Source: Cymbomonas tetramitiformis (lineage: Eukaryota; Chlorophyta; Pyramimonadophyceae; Pyramimonadales; Pyramimonadaceae). Taken from it: a DNA stretch of 13,504 nt. The translations under genes were made by a program, and so were the position numbers. Positions 7,634 through 13,504 of the stretch are shown piece by piece; the first letter of the stretch is position 1; each line of letters begins with the position of its first letter. Under the pieces are notes generated by a model. That model was given only the letters and a program-made list of their open reading frames with translations. It searched no databases and was not told the DNA's origin. The stretch lies in the NCBI GenBank assembly GCA_001247695.2, contig LGRX02015668.1, positions 1 to 13,504 on the forward strand, in the 5' to 3' direction.

Positions 7634-8542
7634 CTAGCATCTATGAACATCATTACGCAAAGCATCTTCAAGAGCATCTTCCCCATTACTAGAAGCGCTT
7701 TCTTGTGCTGCCTTTTTGCGCTCGGCGTAAGCCTTTTGTAATCCCGGCTTAGCGCTAAGTTTCACAGAGGTCTTTGCGAATAGATCGTTGCCTTTGCGCT
7801 TTTCTTTAACGCACACAATCCAGCGTATGCCTCGAACACCCTCGAGCTCGTAGATGAGCTTTTCTTCTTGCTTTTTCGCCCACCACATTCTTCGAAGAGG
7901 ATAGGCACGGTCAGCAAGCCACGTTTCAGGCACCAAAAACGCGCAAAAATCTTTGCAGTGTTCTGCAAAATACAAGATTGCCGCGTCACTCATTCCATCT
8001 GGAGGCGGTGCACAAATGATATTTTGACCTAAAACTTTCCAGTTGTCGTTAACACTAAAGATGTTCATAGGGATCCAGCCCTTCACATTTTTTGCCTGAG
8101 TGTCGCTGTCCACTGAAATGAAGTTGAATTCACCCCTTCCGAAACGACTTTCTAGAATTGGTTTTAAGTTTTGATTTATCTCCGAACCCGCGGCAAAAAA
8201 GTAGTCAAATGTTCGACTTTTGGTCTTCTTCTCAGCCATGAAGTTCTTCGGATTGAAGCTGTCCACGAGTAAAGCCACTTGTTCTTTTGGAACAACATTG
8301 CGCTTTACTCGTGCGCTTTTATCCGCGTGAACATCATCAAATACTTTCTTAGTCCACGCTTTGTCGATCGGCTTGATGGCGGGGATGAATTCAACCTCCA
8401 CGCACTCATGAAAAGCGGACGGGTTATTCAAGAAACTCGCTTCATGAGCAACACGAGTTCGTCGTTGGGATCGCTGTTCCGCATGCAAAGCAAGCATCTC
8501 AGCGTCATTGAACTCTTCGTACTTAAACTTGCGCTTCGGCAT
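7634..8542 (-). CDS. Probable class I methyltransferase-like protein (N6-adenine type, degenerate), 302 aa
   Basis: The start is taken at the ATG at 8542, followed by a basic N-terminus (MPKRKFKYEEF) and preceded by a purine at -3; an earlier in-frame ATG at 8617 lies inside the right inverted repeat. The order of elements resembles gamma-class adenine DNA methyltransferases: a glycine loop FFAAGSE at 115-121 (compare D-P-A-A-G-S-G), an acidic strand end SVDSD at 143-147 for cofactor ribose binding, NIICAPPPD at 174-182 where N-P-P-F/Y is usual, then a helix and the strand CAFLVPETW at 200-208. The catalytic Asn and aromatic residue are replaced (APPP), so activity is doubtful. About 60 N-terminal residues are highly charged, and the C-terminus is Lys/Ala/Glu-rich. 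No membrane segment is seen. It is the only gene in the inner unit and is intact, which suggests recent selection or recent arrival. The call rests on motif order alone. Confidence 0.5.
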   Translation of the reverse strand: MPKRKFKYEEFNDAEMLALHAEQRSQRRTRVAHEASFLNNPSAFHECVEVEFIPAIKPIDKAWTKKVFDDVHADKSARVKRNVVPKEQVALLVDSFNPKNFMAEKKTKSRTFDYFFAAGSEINQNLKPILESRFGRGEFNFISVDSDTQAKNVKGWIPMNIFSVNDNWKVLGQNIICAPPPDGMSDAAILYFAEHCKDFCAFLVPETWLADRAYPLRRMWWAKKQEEKLIYELEGVRGIRWIVCVKEKRKGNDLFAKTSVKLSAKPGLQKAYAERKKAAQESASSNGEDALEDALRNDVHRC

Positions 8543-8589
8543 ATCGTACGTATCGCGTTTGGAAAGTTGCAAGTTGAAAAAACACTCCC

Positions 8590-8659
8590 CACTGTTAAGA
8601 ACTGCAAAAACGGACATAAATTGCAAAAACGGTCACGATTCTGCAAAAACCGACACTGG
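8590..8659 (-). repeat. Right inverted repeat of the inner unit
   Basis: Reverse complement of 7370-7439 with five mismatches, all transitions. Its tgcaaaaac-type motifs lie at about 8602, 8622 and 8642. The sequence ATGTCCGTTTTTGCAGTTCT, read on the minus strand from 8617, enters the methyltransferase-like reading frame. Confidence 0.95.
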
Positions 8660-8849
8660 AAAACTCTCCAGCGCGATTGACCTCACGCATCATTATGCCA
8701 TGACACCATTCGGGTGTCATCGTCATCGTCATGGATTATGGGGTGGGGATGGGGTCTGATTCTGCGTGGCGATTTTATTGAAAGGAATTTTCGCGAATTA
8801 ATTCCTCCGTTCAACACACCCTGAATGCACTTAAAATAATCATTTTTTC

Positions 8850-9128
8850 ATGAGAAACATACCGATCGGTCGGATTAAATATCTGAGCGACAGCGTCGTT
8901 CGTGCGATGGTAGGTGAAGGCCTCGACGAAGACTTGCGCTACTCACCGTCCGAAACGCGGCTATCTGACGGGCGAAACGAATTTGCAGCGTATCGTATGA
9001 TGAACGATGTGGAGCAGACGTGGCAGAAGATTTTGTTCCTCTCTCCGAACTCTCCAAGACAGCTTTGGGTCACGTTACAAGGGCCGTGTGGCGCCTATAC
9101 GGCACTATTCTTTGGACGTGGAAATTAA
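8850..9128 (+). CDS. Hypothetical small protein, 92 aa, in the DNA transposon
   Basis: The start is an ATG at 8850 and the stop is at 9126-9128. The composition is balanced (MRNIPIGRIKYLSDSVVRAM at the start, then a charged, probably helical middle), with no Cys cluster, signal peptide or membrane segment. It lies on the opposite strand from the methyltransferase-like gene, between the inner unit and the right end of the larger transposon. A second frame (9007-9339) overlaps its end and continues as a Lys-rich stretch, so a frameshifted longer protein is possible. I recognise no family; it may be a transposase remnant or chance. Confidence 0.3.
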   Translation: MRNIPIGRIKYLSDSVVRAMVGEGLDEDLRYSPSETRLSDGRNEFAAYRMMNDVEQTWQKILFLSPNSPRQLWVTLQGPCGAYTALFFGRGN

Positions 9129-9308
9129 ATGCCCAATTAAACAAGTCATGGTGGCATGCACGTGGAAAGTAGTCAAATCAATACTGGTTCAATTTCCTTT
9201 TGAAAGTGGTAGCATGTGGGATTTAATACCCCGAAAACATCCTTCAAATGAAAATAAAAAACGCAGCGCTGCAAGCCAGAAATGTTTAGCTACATCATCT
9301 ATTAGGGC

Positions 9309-9326
9309 TTGGAAAGACCTTTCCAA
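9309..9326. other. 18-base near-perfect palindrome
   Basis: TTGGAAAG followed by a two-base centre and CTTTCCAA forms an inverted repeat near the right end of the transposon. It could be a subterminal binding site; nothing more can be said. Confidence 0.4.
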
Positions 9327-9450
9327 CGATACCCCATAACATTTCTCGGAGCGCGCGCTTGCTTTTATAATCCTGATAGTGTCGGATTTACATTGGGATG
9401 TAATCCCATTAAGTGCGTAATGTCGAAAAGGAAATCCGGATTTTTACGAT

Positions 9451-9503
9451 GAAAATGTGACATTCGAATCCGGGCGATCCAAATCCGGTTGAGCGCGCCC
9501 GAG
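9451..9503 (-). repeat. Right terminal inverted repeat of the DNA transposon
   Basis: Reverse complement of 6960-7012 with three mismatches. It ends ...GCGCGCCCGAG immediately before the CG duplication and the resumed LTR sequence GGTGTCACAG. Confidence 0.95.
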
Positions 9504-9529
9504 CGGGTGTCACAGTGTCAAATCCAGCA

Positions 9530-9534
9530 TTATA
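9530..9534. repeat. Target-site duplication TTATA, right copy
   Basis: These are the five bases immediately after the CA closing the right LTR, identical to 5365-5369. Confidence 0.7.
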
Positions 9535-10270
9535 AGTGCACCCGCTACTAGAGCGAGGAGGAGGTTGTCGCTCGATAGCGACATCGACTCCTCCATCAGG
9601 CTTACCTTGTCCCATCAGTGAGGAACACACCAACGTCATCGACACCGCCTGTACCTATTCCTGCTGCACCTCACGCAAACGACTCGGATGTGATAAAAGA
9701 GGCGCGTGCACTCTACGAGAGCAACAACGACAAAGGTCAACGCCAAGGGGAGGCAGTGTCAGTGGGCGAAGCGCGGTCCGTGAGCTGGCTCTAGGCGGCA
9801 TAGAGAACTACTTTGAGGCCACCGGTGACACCGAGAAATTGGCTAAGATCGTGGTTGTCCTGAAAAACGAGTTTGATTCTGCTGGACTGGACTTGGCACC
9901 CTTTGCCTTCGACGACCCCACCAGGGAGGTCGTTGAGAAGGTCAACGAGCTGCTGTATGATACCCTCACGTATATCGTGAAGGGGAACTCGCCGGCGGAG
10001 CATTTTCTTCTGGGCATCGCTGACTTTGTTTCCGACAGGGATGGCAGGCGTCGTGCCCTCGTCGACCTCATTAAGGGTTGTGCTCCTCCTGGGGTGCGTC
10101 AGACGCTCCAGGAGGAGCATTCTCAGTTGCGGTATCCGGCTCGCGTGGACCCTCGCCCGCTCCTCGCGAAGGAGCATAAGCTTGTCCGCGACGACAAGGC
10201 TGAAGACTGGACGCCCTTGCAGAAGTGTCACCGTGTCACGAGTACTTTACGTTCGATCGGTCCGCGGTGA
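9535..10270 (+). pseudogene. Decayed gag-like gene, right-hand part (probably copia-type retrotransposon)
   Basis: Three adjoining open pieces in three frames: 9535-9621, about 9618-9794 (Pro/Ser-rich, PTSSTPPVPIPAAPHANDSD, then a charged helix) and 9782-10270. The last is the most convincing: a mostly helical, charged protein (ENYFEATGDTEKLAKIVVVL, then EVVEKVNELLYDTLTYIVKG, then RRALVDLIKGCAPPGVRQTL). In copia-type Gag proteins a helical capsid region of this kind precedes a zinc knuckle. Here no zinc knuckle follows; the frame ends in unrelated sequence at 10268-10270, so the copy is truncated. Each frame change equals a single-base loss, typical of neutral decay. The upstream part appears to be 5202-5369. 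A host gene with similar helices is the alternative. Confidence 0.45.
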
Positions 10271-11270
10271 CAAGTATCCTTCGTTGGATCGCACGATTCT
10301 CATATTCTGATTTCTGAAATCCGGATTTATTCATTTAAATTTTGCGTGTCGATCGGGTGTGGCTGTCGTGTGGTGTAATGGTGCTCGTCATGCGCATGCT
10401 ATGGTCTGTCGTTGTCGCGTGCCCGCGCGCCCGTCCGGCTGTCGTGTGTCACATGCACAGAAAACTATTCCCCAGAATGCAAAGTTCCCGTACTCCCTGA
10501 GCGACTACTTTTCTATTACCAAATAATTATATTTCGGGGGGTTACCCCCCCGCGCAAAGCGAGTTTGGGGCGGGAGGGTACCCCACGTTGCACGAAAGCA
10601 GAGTCTGGGGGGAGGGTAATCAGCCCTAATCGCAACCGATCGCCACTTAGAATTGTTAAAAACACATGAGAAATGCCAAAATAGCGGCGACTGCGGCGGG
10701 ATGTCCCACAAATTGATTGTGAGAGTTCAACGTCCACGTCAACTTCACTTCAGCCCAGCACCCTTCAAAGCTCCGCTAGTGATGCATGGCGGTATCCACG
10801 CGTTAACCCGATTGCACGATGTGAAGTCAGGGAGTTCGGCACCCGATCAGGATGGGGGTGCTTGGAGACTCCCAAGACCAAGCAAAAAGTAGGTCTAGGG
10901 GTTCAATGTCTGCCCCCCCCACACCCCCCCTAGGGGCAAAGTGTGAGCGACTCAAGGTATATCACGTTCGTCAACCCTTCTATCCTGTTTATCCCACATG
11001 GACGTTGGGATCCCTCGACACCGATGTACACAACAAACCCCCTCAAAAGCTGTTCGTCAACGGCGCCATTTTAAAGAAACTTCGACGTGTCCGTTTGTGG
11101 CATGCACTTTCGATATTTTCCAGCCAACTTGACGCGATCTGAAAAGGCCTACTCTCAGTACGGAACCTTTTCCACGCCTACATGGCGTGTGATGATCTTC
11201 GAGGGACCTGAAAATTAACGTTCGATCAACAATCAACATTTTCAAAATCTGTTCGCTCTACTTTTATAAG
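10271..11270. other. Non-coding stretch between two retroelement remnants
   Basis: No convincing gene. A 96-codon frame at 10852-11142 with an ATG is of mixed composition and crosses two C-runs near 10913-10929, so I do not call it. A G-rich imperfect repeat lies at 10536-10620. The palindrome aaatccggattt at 10317-10328 also occurs at 9432-9443 inside the DNA transposon. Confidence 0.4.
10536..10620. repeat. G-rich imperfect tandem repeat with terminal hairpin
   Basis: Two copies of a unit of about 39 bp (10554-10580 and 10593-10620) share gcaaagcgagtttggggcgg-like sequence and end gggaGGGTA. A third partial copy is a GGGGGG-TTA-CCCCCC hairpin at 10536-10550. The strand has several G-runs of three or more and could form a quadruplex. 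Read on the minus strand the units encode PP.TRFARGG-like peptides, but there is no credible start. Confidence 0.7.
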
Positions 11271-11777
11271 AAGGAACAGTCAGGAGGCCCAGTCAGGAAA
11301 CACAAGGACAAGGGCCGTGGCAATAAGCCATATGACAGATCCAAACAGAATCAGAATGCCAACCAGAATTCCCAGAGGAATAAAGGAAAAGGCAAAGGAA
11401 AAGGCAAGGGAAAAGGAAAAGGAAAAGGAGCAGCACCAAATCCTCCCCAGCCTTGTCAACGTTGTGGTCGTACCAATCACGTCACAAAGGATTGCTTTTC
11501 CACCAAAACACCAGAAGGGAAATCCATAAAAGGCAATCCTCCAGCTCAGAATCCATACAAAGGACAGCAGCAACAGAATAATCAGGGTGGCAAAAGTGAG
11601 TCTAACAAACTCCTAAAAACAGTCAACACCCTGGTTAAGGAGCTACAGAATCAGCAGAGCATCAATGCATCAATTGCAGCCCCAGCTCCAGCTCAAGCTC
11701 AAGCATCAGCTCCAGCTCCTCAGGGAAGCTCTCCGGGTATTGCACAGGTACCAGTGATGAGGGCACCCCGAGGATAA
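11271..11777 (+). pseudogene. Ty3/gypsy Gag C-terminal part with zinc knuckle
   Basis: The frame is open from 11196 to a TAA at 11775-11777 but has no credible start, and the capsid region is not recognisable, so the element appears 5'-truncated near 11270. Order of features: a Lys/Asn/Gln-rich segment; a Gly-Lys repeat at about 11385-11430, which is basic and fits nucleic-acid binding; a CCHC zinc knuckle CQRCGRTNHVTKDC with Cys at 11454 and 11463, His at 11478 and Cys at 11493; then a Gln/Asn-rich and Pro/Ala-rich tail. The CCHC motif is characteristic of retroelement nucleocapsid, which binds and packages element RNA. The protease continues in the -1 frame, overlapping this end. Confidence 0.8.
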
Positions 11778-12190
11778 ATCAGCCTGAAAATGCCACTGAA
11801 GCAAGTGGCCGGGTTGAGAGTATCTCAGAAGAAGTCCTTTCCAGTCTGACACTACAGTTCCAGCAGATGGATACTCCCTCAGAACACATCGCACAGATGC
11901 GGTCTCAGACAGCACAGCTGAAATCACAGAAGAAGCTGTTGTTGTACAAAGGGAAAGTATATGGACAGAGTACTCACATTTTGGTAGATCCAGGAGCTAC
12001 ATCGTTATTTATCGACAGGCAGTTTGCTTCTCAGCTTGGTATATCACCAACAGATTCATCATCATTCTCAGTGGGATTGGCTAGAGTGGCTCAGTGGGAT
12101 TGGGATTACCCTGTACATCCTATCTTCCCAATGCTACATTCACGCTGGGTAAGTATAAGGATACAGAAGATTTCTATATCATTGACATGA
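11774..12190 (+). pseudogene. Ty3/gypsy aspartic protease, N-terminal part
   Basis: This frame is -1 relative to the Gag part. After an acidic linker comes a short hydrophobic strand and the active-site motif LVDPGATSLFID, with the catalytic Asp codon at 11987. The usual motif is D-S/T-G-A; here the second residue is Pro. Retroelement proteases act as homodimers that cut the polyprotein. The protease sequence is sensible to about 12090 and then becomes unrelated in this frame (stop at 12188-12190), while the rest of the protease appears in the next -1 frame. A one-base deletion near 12085-12094 is the simplest cause. Confidence 0.75.
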
Positions 12191-13504
12191 AACCCTTCAC
12201 AGTCATCCTGGGACAGGATTGGTTGGAAAGAAGGAATCCACACATTGACTTCCAGTCCAAGAATATGACGATCACCAGGAAACACTCATCAGGTTCCAGT
12301 GTTCGTACAGTTCTGTCCAGAGTTGAACAGACTCCAGGTTCAGATGACCTTCCTGAAATGGAATTGGTCAGTGCCACCACTATGAGAAAGCACCTACGAC
12401 GTATACGATCCAGTGGTTCGGCTGAAGAAGCCGTAGCTTATCTCTTTTTTCTCTCAGAGGTCGATGGTGAACTGGTCATGGCAGCAGCAGACTCAGACAC
12501 CACTATGGAAGACCCAAAGGTCACAACAGCACGTGATCTAATCAGAGAAGACTTTTCAGATATTTTCCAGGAGGATCTTCCAGCTGGCCATAGGCCAGAA
12601 CGGTTTGAAGGTGGATAGCATCGCATCAACATTGAACCTGGGCATAAGCCACCATCACAGCCAGTTCGTACTATTCCAGTGCCTATGATGGAGGAGCTCA
12701 AACGACAGATCATCAAATATGTCGAGCTGGGTATCCTTCGTCCGTCATCATCACCATATGGATGTCCAATCATTTTCGCTCCTAAGCCAGGGGGGAAGTG
12801 GAGGATGTGCTGTGATTATCGAGCCCTTAATAACATCACTATAACGAACACGTATCCATTGCCACCTCACGATACCCTTCTTGAACAGCTTAAAGGTGCA
12901 CGATGGTTTAGCAGATTTGACTTCAATCAGTTCTTCCATCAGATTCCTATACATCCAGGTGACATTCACAAAACAGCAATACGTACCAGATACGGTTCAT
13001 ATGAGTGGACAGTGATGCCTTTCGGGTTAACTAACGCTCCTGCGACCGCTCTACGTGTTGGAAATCGAGCATTCTTTGACTTCATCGATCAGTTTTTGGT
13101 CATTTTCATGGATGACACCATAGTGTACAGTCCAGATTTTGACAGCCACGTGAAGCATGTTCGACAGTTTTTACAGCGCTGCAGAGATCATCAGTTCTAC
13201 ATCAGGCCTTCTAAGGTTGAGTTGTTCGTCAGATCCATCGATTTTATCGGACACCATATCTCTGAGGCAGGCCTATCCATCATCGAAGACAGAATCCGTG
13301 CAGTCATGGCTATCCAGCCTCCAGTGTCGTATGGTCCAACCGTTGGTAAACAGCCTCTACGCCGTATGGCTAAAGATGGCAAGTCATCCCTTCGGTCATT
13401 CTTGGGCATGGTCGGTCAATTTAGGAGATTCATACCAAAGTTCTCCAAGATTGCCGAGCCGCTCAATCGTCTCCTTAAAGATAATGCAGAGTTTGTCTGG
13501 GAAT
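12094..13504 (+). pseudogene. Ty3/gypsy protease end and reverse transcriptase, partial (runs off the window)
   Basis: The frame continues from the protease (second conserved motif VILGQDWL near 12203-12226) through an acidic linker to an in-frame TAG at 12616-12618, directly before the typical HRINIEPGH stretch that introduces the reverse transcriptase. From 12619 it is open to the window end. Reverse transcriptase blocks: SSSPYGCPIIFAPKPGGKWR near 12745-12804; CDYRALNN; the first catalytic Asp in WFSRFDFNQFFHQI near 12904-12945; MPFGLTNAP near 13015-13041; the catalytic FMDD at 13105-13116; and LRSFLGMVGQFRRFIPKFSK near 13390-13449, leading to the connection and RNase H region beyond the window. 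The polymerase copies element RNA into DNA. With the stop and the two frame changes this copy should be inactive, although the reverse transcriptase itself is well preserved. Confidence 0.9.

Larger units (their letters stand above)
7370..8659. mobile_element. 1,290-bp inner unit: one gene between 70-bp inverted repeats
   Basis: The inverted repeats at 7370-7439 and 8590-8659 match at 65 of 70 positions and enclose a single gene on the minus strand. The unit lies entirely inside the larger transposon (6960-9503). I could not find a target-site duplication at its edges, so it may be a second transposon nested in the first, with its duplication lost, or an integral cargo module of the larger element. 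The repeats carry three spaced copies of a T-rich 12-base motif, as expected for multiple protein-binding sites at a transposon end. I cannot assign it to a known family. Confidence 0.7.
6960..9503. mobile_element. 2,544-bp DNA transposon with 53-bp TIRs and CG target duplication
   Basis: Its ends are inverted copies beginning CTCGGGCGCGCTCAACCGGA, 53 bp long with three mismatches. CG lies on each side (6958-6959 and 9504-9505). The intact left LTR has a single CG at the same spot (5556-5557), so the insertion point and the 2-bp duplication can be read from within this window. The interior contains a methyltransferase-like gene within a second pair of inverted repeats (7370-8659) and a 92-codon frame at 8850. 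No recognisable transposase with a DDE or HUH signature is seen, so the element is either non-autonomous or uses an enzyme I cannot recognise. The TIR sequence and 2-bp duplication do not let me name a superfamily. Confidence 0.8.
5370..9529. mobile_element. LTR-type element without visible pol, itself interrupted by a DNA transposon
   Basis: Two closely similar direct repeats of about 210 bp (5370-5581, and 6776-6959 plus 9506-9529) bound a 1,194-bp interior. Both repeats start TG and end CA, and the pair is flanked by TTATA at 5365-5369 and 9530-9534, the 5-bp duplication expected of retrotransposon integrase. Without the later insertion the element is about 1.6 kb, the size of non-autonomous LTR elements. 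No reverse transcriptase, protease or integrase is seen in the interior. No clear primer-binding site follows the left repeat and no purine tract precedes the right one, so the transposition partner and the orientation are unknown. The LTRs differ by substitutions and several small indels, so the insertion is not recent. Confidence 0.7.
6776..9529. repeat. Right long terminal repeat, split by a DNA transposon
   Basis: The LTR portions are 6776-6959 and 9506-9529; the rest is the inserted transposon plus its CG duplication. It begins TGTCAGATAT and ends AATCCAGCA like the left copy. At 6847-6858 it contains GGTATCAGAACG, which resembles an initiator-methionine tRNA primer-binding site; the left copy has gatatcagatcg there. 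Confidence 0.75.

Noticed and set aside
7350..8680. Target-site duplication flanking the inner inverted-repeat unit
   Set aside because: I compared the bases outside 7370 and 8659, and with the ends shifted by several bases; no convincing direct repeat is present, so I did not claim one.
10852..11142. 96-codon frame with ATG between the two retroelement remnants
   Set aside because: Mixed composition, crosses two C-runs, no domain or neighbouring support.
11280..11573. Minus-strand hydrophobic frame of 97 codons
   Set aside because: It is the complement of the Gly-Lys-rich Gag segment, which gives a false Phe/Ser/Leu-rich membrane-like protein.

Overview
The window looks like a gene-poor, repeat-rich stretch of a eukaryotic nuclear genome. 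The signs are Ty3/gypsy and probable copia retroelement remnants, nested transposons with target-site duplications, intron-sized non-coding gaps, a Kozak-like start context and no bacterial-style operons or ribosome binding sites. Base composition is near-balanced and coding pieces are short. An alga or other protist fits best, and a red alga is one guess, but the sequence alone does not settle the lineage.

Layout. 1-164 is the end of a 36-bp tandem array. 165-2214 is mostly non-coding, with one possible minus-strand exon (1036-1251) that reads like a small CUE/UBA-type helical domain. 2215-2664 is the best candidate for an ordinary host gene: a 149-residue acidic protein of unknown function. 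2665-5200 has no convincing gene.

5202-10270 is a set of insertions inside insertions. The outermost layer is a decayed gag-like gene split into 5202-5369 and 9535-10270. Between the halves lies an LTR-type element (5370-9529) with about 210-bp direct terminal repeats that begin TG and end CA, flanked on both sides by TTATA. Its right-hand repeat is interrupted by a 2,544-bp DNA transposon (6960-9503) with 53-bp terminal inverted repeats and a CG duplication. The uninterrupted left-hand repeat is a ready-made empty site for that insertion. Inside the transposon is a 1,290-bp unit (7370-8659) with its own 70-bp inverted repeats. Each of these carries three copies of a short T-rich motif and they flank a single gene, whose protein has the motif order of an N6-adenine DNA methyltransferase but a degenerate catalytic motif. 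This unit is the most unusual thing in the window and I cannot assign it to a named transposon family.

10271-11270 is non-coding, with a G-rich repeat. 11271-13504 is a decayed Ty3/gypsy polyprotein running off the window: a zinc knuckle, then an aspartic protease, then reverse transcriptase, with two frame changes and one in-frame stop. Apart from the 2215 gene and possibly the 1036-1251 exon, nearly everything recognisable here is mobile DNA. The order of insertion can be read directly: gag-like gene first, then the LTR element, then the DNA transposon, with the inner unit arriving last or travelling as its cargo.
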